A stretch of 18,333 nucleotides of DNA, taken from positions 5,321-23,653 of the forward strand of contig DKDD01000018.1 in NCBI GenBank assembly GCA_002451715.1, read 5' to 3'. Of this stretch, positions 6,940-14,353 are shown one piece after another. This DNA comes from Ruminococcaceae bacterium UBA6857 (GTDB lineage Bacteria > Bacillota > Clostridia > Oscillospirales > Acutalibacteraceae). Positions within the stretch are counted from its first letter, which is position 1, and each line of letters opens with the position of its first letter. The notes beneath the pieces are model-generated. The model did no database searches. It was not told where the DNA came from and worked only from the letters and a program-made list of their open reading frames with translations. A program made the position numbers and the translations under genes.

Positions 6940-6963
6940 CAACATAATAGAAATTATGTTGCA
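6940..6963 (-). repeat. Right 24-bp inverted repeat, recombinase site (IRR)
   Basis: Exact reverse complement of 6710-6733. The half-sites CAACATAA and TTATGTTG here flank the spacer TAGAAA, the complement of the left spacer. Matching stops at 6939 and 6964 on the two sides, so the perfect repeat is 24 bp. Confidence 0.85.
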
Positions 6964-7024
6964 GTTCATACAGTATGTTGATCGTTTATGTATGATTATC
7001 AAAAAATGTAAAGGATGCGAGGAT

Positions 7025-7567
7025 ATGGTAAAAAAATTTATTGCTGTGTTATTATCGGCGATTATGCTTGTTTCGTTTTTCGGAGCTGTACCTGTGTTTG
7101 CTTCAACAAGTGAGCCCAGACTGGTTGTAACAAGCGCAACAGCAATGCCGGGCGATACGGTTGTTTTAAGCGTCAAGCTCGAAAATAATCCTGGAATTAA
7201 CTCGTTTTCATTGGGTTTTGATTATGATACAGCACGGCTTGAACTCAAAAAAGTAAAAGTTTCTTCTAATCTCGGCGGTCAGTTTGCTTATAAAACAAGG
7301 GCTGTTTGGGTCAGCGGAAAAGATACAAAATATAACGGTGAAATACTTAGTCTTACGTTTAAAGTTCTTGGCAAGGCAGAAAATGGAACCGCAAAAGTTT
7401 CAGTCAGCTATCTGCCCGGGGAAATCAGTAATTACAATGAAGATGACGTCAACTTTACCGTTGTTCCGGGACAGGTCAATGTCGGCATTTCACAATCAAT
7501 GGTAAGCAAAATCATCCTGCTTTTAAAACAAATTTTAAAAGTATTGAGAAAAATGTTCGGTGTTTGA
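7025..7567 (+). CDS. Secreted single-cohesin protein with C-terminal amphipathic helix
   Basis: A 180-residue protein and the first gene after the switch. The start ATG 7025 is chosen because AAAGGA (7010-7015) precedes it by 9 nt and it opens a classic signal peptide (MVKKFIAVLLSAIMLVSFFG, cleavage after PVFA). Residues about 30-152 form one cohesin module of the same class as the scaffoldin cohesins, with VTSATAMPGDTV, NNPGINSF, LGGQFAY, AVWVSGKD, YNGEIL and GEISNYNEDDVNF. Cohesins bind dockerins, so the protein should dock one dockerin-bearing partner outside the cell. The last 22 residues are alternately hydrophobic and basic (SKIILLLKQILKVLRKMF), suggesting a membrane- or wall-associating helix. 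No sortase motif or SLH domain is seen. The anchoring role is inferred. Confidence 0.85.
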   Translation: MVKKFIAVLLSAIMLVSFFGAVPVFASTSEPRLVVTSATAMPGDTVVLSVKLENNPGINSFSLGFDYDTARLELKKVKVSSNLGGQFAYKTRAVWVSGKDTKYNGEILSLTFKVLGKAENGTAKVSVSYLPGEISNYNEDDVNFTVVPGQVNVGISQSMVSKIILLLKQILKVLRKMFGV

Positions 7568-7595
7568 TTTTTACACGTGCAACGTTTAAAACTAT

Positions 7596-7625
7596 ATCAT
7601 TTGAGACGGATTTCGTTCAAATGAT
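7596..7625 (+). other. Intergenic stem-loop between cohesin and first dockerin gene
   Basis: ATCATTTGA (7596-7604) pairs with TCAAATGAT (7617-7625) around a 12-nt loop. It is AT-rich and lacks a T run, so it is more likely an mRNA stability or processing element than a terminator. The ribosome site AAAGGAG (7651-7657) for the next gene lies downstream. Confidence 0.35.
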
Positions 7626-7666
7626 TTAATGATTATATATAAAAAAATATAAAGGAGATCAAGGTT

Positions 7667-10600
7667 ATGAAAAAATCGTTCAAAAGAGCACTTGCGTTGT
7701 TTATGTGTGTCCTTATGATGCTTTCATGCGCTGATTTGTCATGCTTTACCGGCATTAATTCTCTGCGTGTCAAAGCTGCATCCGATGATGTATCTTTGCA
7801 AAACGGAGCGGTTGCGGGCGACATCAACGGTGACGGCGTCGTTAACAACAAGGATCTTACCCGTTTGCTCAAGTATATTGCGGGTGAAAGCGTTACTGTA
7901 AACGAACTTTTGCTTGACACCAACGGCGACGGAAAAGTGAACAACAAGGACCTTACGCGTTTGCTTAAGTATGTTGCAGGTGAAGATGTTGAAATTTTCC
8001 CCAAGGGTTGTCAGCATCAAATGCAGAAGGTTGATGAAGTTAAAGCCACCTGCCTTGAAAACGGAAATATCGCATACTGGCATTGCACAAAGTGCGGAAA
8101 GTATTTCAGCGAAGAAAACGGCTCAAGGGAGATAACGATTGAAGAAACAATCGTAAATGCAAAAGGGCACGATTGCATTGAGTTTCCAGCGATTGAACCG
8201 ACATATGAGAAAGACGGAAACAGAGTTTATTTTCAATGCTCAGAATGTAAAAAGTATTTTTGGGATCGAAATGGTGACAATGAAATAACTGATATCAATG
8301 AGGTTGTTATTTCAAAGCTTGAAAAAACAGAATATAGCATTAATTATGACATATATGGAAATTTTGACAATGACTCATATTTAAAATCTCAAACTATAGA
8401 TTATCCGAAAACAGTTAAATATACATCAGAAGACGGAGTTGAAGCCTTAGAAAAGCTTTATGTACCGGGATATAAATTTGATGGTTGGTATGATGATGAC
8501 AATAATAGAGTTGTGAGAGTATCTAAAGGCACTGCAAAAAACCTTTATCTTACAGCGCATTGGTCACTTGAATCATATGATATTCAATATGAATTCGCTG
8601 ATTCGGTAATACCTAACAGCGTTAAGGATTCTGTTAAAGATGAAAGATATTCAACATACACAGTAAACAAGGCATTAGTTCTGCCGGCTCCCACTCTTAA
8701 CGGATATATTTTTGCCGGTTGGTCAGATGAAAACGGAACAATATATAAAAGGGTACCGATTGGAACAACCGGTGATAAAATATTTACCGCAAACTGGGTC
8801 AGCAAGAGAAATCAAGCATGGACCAAAAACAAAGTTGGCGATCCGATTATTTATGAAGACAATAACATGATAACATTTACATATGAAGTCGGAGAAATTA
8901 GAAACGTTCCGGTTGCCAATATTATTGAGTTTGGATATATTAATGCAGGAGGGCTGCCTTTTACCAGAACAACGAAGTATTCAGAAACTGTTTCTAAAGA
9001 ATTTATGAAAACATATACATCGACTGTTTCAAAAGCAACAACCGAAACATTTGGCTGGACGCTATCAAATGGTTGGTCAAAGGGATCAACTGTTAATGAA
9101 GAGTGGGCAAAAGAAAATGGAATGTCGGTAGAAGAGGCTGAAAGAATTTGTAAAAGCGACAGTAATAATTGGTATGTAAGCAGTGGCAGCAGTACTACCG
9201 ACACTACTGTAACTTTAGATACAAAAGATGAATACAGTCTTAATACTTCAACAAACAATACAAAAAGTTATGATGTTACAGAAACGGGAAACAGAACCGA
9301 CTTTTCAGCCGAAATAAATGCGAAAATAGGAACCTCAAGACTGATAAGCAAGACGTTAGGTGTTGAGGCCGAGATTGGCGGAAGTATGAAGTCAAGTGAA
9401 AGCGATACAGTTGATACTAAATCAGGAACAGAAAGCGACGTTGGCGGAAGCGACCAAACCGGAAGTATTGGACATACCGGCACAAATGAAACCAATACAA
9501 CGAGCTGGAATAGTGAATCCGGATATGGGGCAAGTTCAACATTTAGCAAAGAAACCGAAATGACCAAAGCTATTTCAAAAAAAATAAGTGAAAAATGTGG
9601 GTATGGGAAAAGTTATCTGGAAACAACAGATCAAAGTGAAACAACCGGTCAGGAAAATTCAACTACTAATTCCGAAGAATACTCTTCGTCTGTTTCGTTT
9701 TCAAATGTGAAAAGTACGGAGATAGAGGAAACGGTTACATCAAATGGAACTATTGAGGGATATCATCGCTGGGTATATGCAAATACAGCTCACGTGTTTG
9801 CGGTTGTCGGATACGATGTTGAATCGGCATCATTTTTCACCAGTACTATTACAGTCATGGATGGAAACGAAAAGATGTACAGATATGAGGATTATTCATA
9901 TATTGATGCAAAATATGAAGATAATCAAACCGGAGTGATTTCTTTTAATGTTCCGACAGATATTGCTCAATATGTTGCTGAAAGAACAGCAGAAAGTGAT
10001 GGTCTTGTAATTAGTAAAAATGGTATTGTTACAGAATATAAGGGCAAAGATAAAATCGTATCAATACCCAAATATAAAAGAATAGACAATCTTGATGGAA
10101 CTTATACCGCAATAAAAGTTGTTGGAATGAAAGAGGAGCTATTTAAAGATAATTCATATGTGGAAGCTATTGTAATTCCAAATACGATTACGGAAATACC
10201 TGCTCGTGCATTTGAAAATTGTACCTCTTTAAAATGTGTTGAATTTAAAGATCTTGAATCAGGAATCAATGGTAAGGAATCTCCAAGACTTAAAAAAGTA
10301 GGTGAGGAGGCCTTTAAGGGTTGTACAAACATTAAATATGCATTTTTAGATGACAGTGTTACTGAAATTGAAAGCAATGCCTTTACTGGGTTTGAAAAAA
10401 TCAAAGTAAATGTAGCTAAAAAAGGTGTAGCAATAGCTGCTATTGAATCAGGTGCAAAACAAATTGAAATGAACATTTCTCCAAAATGTGACGATCTTAA
10501 AGATGTTGTTTTGTCAATCCCGGAAACGATAGAATCTTTCACATTCAATGGCAATGGAGGAAAGTTTGACAACCTTATAATTGATTCAGATGCTGAAAAA

Positions 10601-11791
10601 ATTACCATAACTAGGGTTGAACTTAATTCGTCCGGCAAGGCACCGTTGCAGATTTCTTCCCCAAAAGTAGTTCTTCAAGACATTATAGCAAAGGCTCCGG
10701 GAATAGCATTAATTTGTTCGGCAGATACAACCGATTTATCACTATATGGAGAGTCTTCAGTTACTTCGGAACGCGGAAATGCGATGCTTTCCAGAAATTT
10801 AGTGCTTAATCAGGTAGGAGAAGGTTATACAAGTAGTCTTACGGTATACAATAATTTGCTTTTGTGCGGAGAGATAACGAATGATAAATACATAATAATC
10901 AAGGGCGAAACCAAAAATATCGACAGCACAAAATTTTCCGATTATGAAAAAGGCGTAGTAAGAATTATCTTTGATCCAAATGGCGGAACTATATCCGAAG
11001 ACGAAAAGACGAAAAATGTTATTTTAGAAGATCAATATGGTACCATGCCAACTCCTCATAAGGATTACAACAACTTTATTGGATGGTTTACTTCGGCAGA
11101 AGGCGGAGAACAAGTCTTTGAATCTACACCGGTAAATGAAGTTAAAGATATTATTCTTTATGCCCATTGGACAAATAAAGAATTGTCGGAATGGACACGA
11201 GTTGAAGATGTTCCCGAAGGTGCTGAAATAGTAAACAGAAAGTATTCATATACGCAAAGATCGTACACTTCATCCGGTTCTTCCTCAATGACCGGTTGGA
11301 CAAAGTATGACACAAAACGTACTTCATGGGGAACTACACAAGGTCCGGTTTATTCAAATCCCGCAAACGGTTCAAGAAACGTTTGGTCAGAATCATATGT
11401 ATCGGGATATGGTTCAACCTATTATTGGCATTTTTATAAGTATGGCTATAGTCCCCTTGACTATAGTTACACGGGTGCAGGCGGAGGAAGAACATACTAC
11501 GATGTTAAACTCGATTATTATCCGTCAAGCGCATCTCAACGCCCTGTAGCAAAAGATGGCGGTTCATTCAAATGGTATGCCGAGGGTACAACCCGCTGGG
11601 CTGCTGTATATTATGCTTCTGAAGGATATGAGACGGATTACGGTAAGCCTATCAATTCCACCCGTTGGTATTATCAGGATCCTGTTTACACTTATTATTT
11701 CTATAAGGATGAAGATAAAGAGTCGTCAAGTTATCCTACCGATTCTAATATCTCAAATATCCAAGAATGGGTAATGTATCGCGAAAAATAA
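7667..11791 (+). CDS. Giant dockerin protein: Ser/Thr-rich central domain, BspA-type LRRs, InlB repeats
   Basis: A secreted 1374-residue protein (signal peptide about 1-38). Residues 50-110 form an N-terminal dockerin with two calcium loops, DINGDGVVNNKDL (52-64) and DTNGDGKVNNKDL (84-96). Two Cys-containing units follow (CxxCGKYF at 140-147 and CxxCKKYF at 191-198), then two InlB/Listeria-Bacteroides-like repeats (about 223-299 and 304-377) ending in GW...AHW and GW...ANW. Residues about 383-790 are unrecognised; 73 of the 200 residues 501-700 are Ser or Thr, ending in a hydrophobic AHVFAVVGYDV. BspA-type leucine-rich repeats occupy about 795-945 (IPNTITEIPARAFENCTSL), another InlB-like repeat about 1098-1168, and a Tyr/Trp-rich tail 1175-1374. 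No catalytic motif was found. It should dock onto the cohesins encoded here. Adhesion is likely from the LRR/InlB modules; membrane attack by the central domain is speculative. Confidence 0.85.
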   Translation: MKKSFKRALALFMCVLMMLSCADLSCFTGINSLRVKAASDDVSLQNGAVAGDINGDGVVNNKDLTRLLKYIAGESVTVNELLLDTNGDGKVNNKDLTRLLKYVAGEDVEIFPKGCQHQMQKVDEVKATCLENGNIAYWHCTKCGKYFSEENGSREITIEETIVNAKGHDCIEFPAIEPTYEKDGNRVYFQCSECKKYFWDRNGDNEITDINEVVISKLEKTEYSINYDIYGNFDNDSYLKSQTIDYPKTVKYTSEDGVEALEKLYVPGYKFDGWYDDDNNRVVRVSKGTAKNLYLTAHWSLESYDIQYEFADSVIPNSVKDSVKDERYSTYTVNKALVLPAPTLNGYIFAGWSDENGTIYKRVPIGTTGDKIFTANWVSKRNQAWTKNKVGDPIIYEDNNMITFTYEVGEIRNVPVANIIEFGYINAGGLPFTRTTKYSETVSKEFMKTYTSTVSKATTETFGWTLSNGWSKGSTVNEEWAKENGMSVEEAERICKSDSNNWYVSSGSSTTDTTVTLDTKDEYSLNTSTNNTKSYDVTETGNRTDFSAEINAKIGTSRLISKTLGVEAEIGGSMKSSESDTVDTKSGTESDVGGSDQTGSIGHTGTNETNTTSWNSESGYGASSTFSKETEMTKAISKKISEKCGYGKSYLETTDQSETTGQENSTTNSEEYSSSVSFSNVKSTEIEETVTSNGTIEGYHRWVYANTAHVFAVVGYDVESASFFTSTITVMDGNEKMYRYEDYSYIDAKYEDNQTGVISFNVPTDIAQYVAERTAESDGLVISKNGIVTEYKGKDKIVSIPKYKRIDNLDGTYTAIKVVGMKEELFKDNSYVEAIVIPNTITEIPARAFENCTSLKCVEFKDLESGINGKESPRLKKVGEEAFKGCTNIKYAFLDDSVTEIESNAFTGFEKIKVNVAKKGVAIAAIESGAKQIEMNISPKCDDLKDVVLSIPETIESFTFNGNGGKFDNLIIDSDAEKITITRVELNSSGKAPLQISSPKVVLQDIIAKAPGIALICSADTTDLSLYGESSVTSERGNAMLSRNLVLNQVGEGYTSSLTVYNNLLLCGEITNDKYIIIKGETKNIDSTKFSDYEKGVVRIIFDPNGGTISEDEKTKNVILEDQYGTMPTPHKDYNNFIGWFTSAEGGEQVFESTPVNEVKDIILYAHWTNKELSEWTRVEDVPEGAEIVNRKYSYTQRSYTSSGSSSMTGWTKYDTKRTSWGTTQGPVYSNPANGSRNVWSESYVSGYGSTYYWHFYKYGYSPLDYSYTGAGGGRTYYDVKLDYYPSSASQRPVAKDGGSFKWYAEGTTRWAAVYYASEGYETDYGKPINSTRWYYQDPVYTYYFYKDEDKESSSYPTDSNISNIQEWVMYREK
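7814..7996 (+). other. Effector-type dockerin module (copy 1 of 3)
   Basis: This segment encodes the N-terminal dockerin of the 1374-residue protein. Both halves contain NNKDLTRLLKY followed by (I/V)AGE. The same core recurs at the C-termini of the proteins at 11934 and 14351, whose other domains differ, marking a shared docking tag for the class of cohesins in this locus. Confidence 0.85.
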
Positions 11792-11806
11792 TCGGAAATT
11801 GTACTT

Positions 11807-11832
11807 TGCCGGCGCCAATAATGGCGCCGGCA
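11807..11832 (+). other. Very stable 11-bp GC hairpin between dockerin genes
   Basis: TGCCGGCGCCA (11807-11817) pairs perfectly with TGGCGCCGGCA (11822-11832) around the 4-nt loop AATA. There is no T tract on either strand, so it is not a canonical Rho-independent terminator. Placed 16 bp after the stop of the 1374-residue protein, it may act as a 3' stability or processing element that sets the ratio of this protein to downstream ones. Confidence 0.6.
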
Positions 11833-11871
11833 GGAAACGAACTATAGGCGGATTATTTAGTAACGCAGATT

Positions 11872-11900
11872 TTGTAAGGCACGTCAGTGTGTATTATTAT
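11872..11900 (+). promoter_or_regulatory. Candidate internal promoter before the CHAP gene
   Basis: TTGTAA (11872-11877), a 17-bp spacer and TATTAT (11895-11900) lie just upstream of the AGGAGG ribosome site (11921-11926). If active it would give some expression of the two hydrolases and the scaffoldins independently of the inversion switch. The hexamers are imperfect. Confidence 0.35.
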
Positions 11901-11933
11901 AAAGTCTGGCTGGAGCGCAGAGGAGGAATGGCA

Positions 11934-14315
11934 ATGAAAAAAGCAATTGCGCTGTTGTTAACGATATCGGTTCTATTTGGTTCAATAGCCTTTTTGGGAA
12001 ATCCTAATAGTATTCTTTTTACAGCTGATGCTGTTTCGGTTTCATTAGCAGACTTAAAGTCGAAATTCCCGCAAGGTAAATATTGGAATCATTATGTCTC
12101 GTCAACTACAGAATGTTACAATTATTTAAAAAGCAATGGTATTTCAACAAAGTATGATGGCAGTGTCAGTGGTAGCCCATGTGCTAGCCATGAAAATACA
12201 GGGTATAGCTATTACGTAAATAAGTATGACTGTAACAGATTTAATGGAGCGTCACAGTGTTGTGGCTTTGCCCAAAAGTTAGCATACGTTGCATATAATT
12301 CGTATTGTACAGCTTGGAGCAAAGGCTCATTATCATCGCTGAAACCCGGTGATGTGATACATTATTATGGTGATGGTTCTGGCTCAAAATGGGGTCATTG
12401 GGTAATGGTTGCTTCTGTCAGCGGAAAAACAATAAAAGTCGGTGAGTGTAACTGGGGCGGTAAATGTCTTATCAGATGGGATCGCTCTATAAATACAGGA
12501 AACTTTTCGAGTTGCACTGTGTATAGTGCTCCGTGGGCTTTGAGTGATAAATCAAGTGAATCGGAGCCGACTCCCACCATCGACTCACGTTATCCTGTTC
12601 CGTTCAATGCCTATACATCGGGAAATGATAATGTTACGGCATACGACGGAATTGAAGGAGTAAGTGTTGGCAGAATATATTCAACCGATGATTGCACAAT
12701 CAAAGAAGTATATGTTGGTGGTTGGTGTAAGGTTAATTGCCCGTGGAGCGGATACAGCAACGGAAGAACGGTTTATACATATTTATCAAATTTCCTTAGT
12801 GCAGACTATACTCCACGAAAAAGAACAGCTCCGCAATATGCTTTGACATATATTCATGATGATATGTCAACAAACATAGGTTGGATAGATGTCGGTGATA
12901 CGATATATATCGTTGGTACAAGCGGAAACAAAACACAAATAATATATCCTAAGTCATCAAACGGATGGCGGTGTGGTTGGATATACAGCAGTGCTTTGGA
13001 TGAGCCGAGCAAAGAATCATGGCCTGTATTTATTTGCCGAACAATTTCTACGGAAAAGGTAAAATGCTACAATGAAATCGGTTTCTCATCTTCGCCGGGC
13101 AACATTTATCCAAGCGATGAATGCATAATAACAGCAGTGTACTCCAATGGCAAGGTTCAGTGTAAATGCCCATGGAGCGACGGAACAACAAAAATTGTTT
13201 ATGTTAACAAGTCTGTATTTATAAATTCGTCAATGAGCCCACAGAAAATGACTGCTCCCAATCATGCATTGACATATCTTAGAAATGGTGATTCGTCATC
13301 ATGGGGCTGGATTGATACCGGAGATACAATTTACAAAGTTGCCGAGAGTGGAAGTATGACGCAAATAATATATCCTTGTGATTCTGATCCGGGACTTAGA
13401 TGCGGTTGGGTTTATACTTCTGATTTGAAAAAGATATACACTGTTTCTTATAACGCAAATGGAGGCTCTAACCCTCCGTCGCCTCAAACAAAAACTCATG
13501 GTGTAAATCTTACGTTAAGTTCTACTGTTCCTAAAAAAACGGGGTATACCTTTGTTGGCTGGTCAACAAGTTCCTCGGCTACATCGGCAGCATATACGGC
13601 GGGAAGTGTTTATTCTTCAAATAGTGCAGTAACCTTATATGCTGTTTGGAAAGCAAATCAATATAATATTACTTTTGATGCTAACGGGGGAGTAGGTGCA
13701 CCTGAACCGCAGATAAAAACCCATGCGGTAGCAATTAAACTTAGCGATAAAAAACCGGAAAGAGTCGGATATACATTTAAAGGTTGGGCGAAAAGTTCTT
13801 CTTCGACAACGGCAACTTATGCGGCAGGAGCAAATTACAGTGATAATGCATCAGTAACCTTATATGCCGTTTGGGAGGCAAACAAGTATACAATTTCGTT
13901 CAATGCAAATGGTGGAACGGGAGCTCCGACGACACAGACAAAAACTTATGGCCAAGATATAAAACTCAGCGAATCGATTCCGACGAGAGAAGGCTACACA
14001 TTTAAAGGTTGGTCTCAAAAAAAGGATGATACCGAACCGGAGCATGCTGCCGGTGATAACTATTATTACGATTCGTCGGTTACACTCTATGCTGTTTGGG
14101 AAAAGACGGCTCACGCAACACATATGCCGGGAGATATTAATTCTGACGGACAGGTTAATAACAAAGATCTTACACGCCTTCTCAAATATCTTTCCGGAGA
14201 GACGGTCGAAGTGGTTGATGAAGCGCTGGATGTTAACGGTGACGGAAACATAAACAATAAAGACTTGACACGCCTTTTAAAATATCTTGCCGGCGAAAAA
14301 GTTGAGATTAATTGA
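11934..14315 (+). CDS. Secreted CHAP-type cysteine amidase/peptidase with SH3-like modules, InlB repeats and dockerin
   Basis: A 793-residue protein. ATG 11934 sits 7 nt after AGGAGG (11921-11926) and starts a signal peptide (MKKAIALLLTISVLFGSIAF); the in-frame ATG at 11928 is too close to the ribosome site. Residues about 55-202 are a CHAP-like hydrolase with probable nucleophile Cys109 in SQCCGFAQ, His155 in KWGHWVMV and an acidic/polar third residue in VGECNW (171-173). Two homologous units of about 135 residues follow (219-355 and 363-498), each with two SH3b-like parts ending in GWIY or GWVY, usually wall-binding. Three InlB-type repeats (501-573, 577-648, 651-723) and a dockerin (732-793, loops at 734 and 766) complete it. 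CHAP enzymes cut peptidoglycan amide bonds, so a wall hydrolase carried by the cohesin complex is the natural reading. It overlaps the next frame if TTG 14312 is used there. Confidence 0.87.
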   Translation: MKKAIALLLTISVLFGSIAFLGNPNSILFTADAVSVSLADLKSKFPQGKYWNHYVSSTTECYNYLKSNGISTKYDGSVSGSPCASHENTGYSYYVNKYDCNRFNGASQCCGFAQKLAYVAYNSYCTAWSKGSLSSLKPGDVIHYYGDGSGSKWGHWVMVASVSGKTIKVGECNWGGKCLIRWDRSINTGNFSSCTVYSAPWALSDKSSESEPTPTIDSRYPVPFNAYTSGNDNVTAYDGIEGVSVGRIYSTDDCTIKEVYVGGWCKVNCPWSGYSNGRTVYTYLSNFLSADYTPRKRTAPQYALTYIHDDMSTNIGWIDVGDTIYIVGTSGNKTQIIYPKSSNGWRCGWIYSSALDEPSKESWPVFICRTISTEKVKCYNEIGFSSSPGNIYPSDECIITAVYSNGKVQCKCPWSDGTTKIVYVNKSVFINSSMSPQKMTAPNHALTYLRNGDSSSWGWIDTGDTIYKVAESGSMTQIIYPCDSDPGLRCGWVYTSDLKKIYTVSYNANGGSNPPSPQTKTHGVNLTLSSTVPKKTGYTFVGWSTSSSATSAAYTAGSVYSSNSAVTLYAVWKANQYNITFDANGGVGAPEPQIKTHAVAIKLSDKKPERVGYTFKGWAKSSSSTTATYAAGANYSDNASVTLYAVWEANKYTISFNANGGTGAPTTQTKTYGQDIKLSESIPTREGYTFKGWSQKKDDTEPEHAAGDNYYYDSSVTLYAVWEKTAHATHMPGDINSDGQVNNKDLTRLLKYLSGETVEVVDEALDVNGDGNINNKDLTRLLKYLAGEKVEIN
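13434..14105 (+). repeat. Three tandem InlB/Listeria-Bacteroides repeats
   Basis: Three units of about 74 residues in the CHAP protein each run from Y(T/N)(V/I)(S/T)(Y/F)(N/D)ANGG through GYTF(V/K)GW to VTLYAVW. Related single units occur in the 1374-residue protein. This beta-grasp-like repeat is common in surface adhesins and probably serves as a spacer or adhesive stalk between the hydrolase and the dockerin. Confidence 0.8.
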
Positions 14316-14335
14316 TTTCAGCCTATAGCCGGATT

Positions 14336-14353
14336 AGGGAGGAGATAACTATA
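14336..14353 (+). promoter_or_regulatory. Strong ribosome site facing an ATA codon
   Basis: AGGGAGGAG (14336-14344), the best kind of Shine-Dalgarno match, lies 6 nt before ATA at 14351, exactly where an ATG would be expected: the frame then reads (ATA)KRLKSFLLILTVF, a normal signal peptide start. No ATG or GTG occurs at suitable spacing. The site therefore decides between an AUA start and the upstream TTG at 14312. Confidence 0.6.

Larger units (their letters stand above)
6687..7024. other. 338-bp intergenic inversion switch
   Basis: This non-coding gap between the recombinase and the first cohesin gene contains, in order, a terminator hairpin (6689-6713), the left inverted repeat (6710-6733), a leftward promoter (6762-6790), a strong hairpin (6835-6890), the right inverted repeat (6940-6963) and a leader of about 60 nt with the ribosome site for the cohesin gene. 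I see no strong rightward promoter in the present orientation. Confidence 0.75.

Noticed and set aside
6915..6948. A rightward promoter TTGGAA...CATAAT reaching into the right repeat in the current orientation
   Set aside because: The spacer would be 22 bp and no other -35/-10 pair fits, so it is unlikely to be active.
6710..6963. The two 24-bp repeats as terminal repeats of a 254-bp MITE-like insertion
   Set aside because: The bases just outside the repeats (…CAGCGG on the left, GTTCAT… on the right) show no target-site duplication. Each repeat is itself a half-site/spacer/half-site recombinase core beside a recombinase gene, which fits an inversion switch better.
6956..7024. ATG at 6956 inside the right repeat as the start of the cohesin protein
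   Set aside because: It has no ribosome site and would place 23 odd residues before a complete signal peptide; ATG 7025 has a properly spaced AAAGGA.
7667..7760. Lipoprotein signal (MMLSC) in the 1374-residue protein, and a similar LTC in the scaffoldin at 17208
   Set aside because: Residues before the cysteine (M-L-S and M-L-T) do not fit the lipobox well, and ordinary signal peptidase sites follow downstream.
11799..11933. An N-terminal extension of the CHAP protein from ATG 11799
   Set aside because: It would run through the GC hairpin as coding sequence and bury the signal peptide 45 residues inside; AGGAGG with ATG 11934 is clearly better.
13434..14105. The regular InlB-type repeats as a CRISPR-like or non-coding repeat array
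   Set aside because: The period is about 74 codons in a continuous reading frame and the repeats are conserved at protein rather than DNA level.
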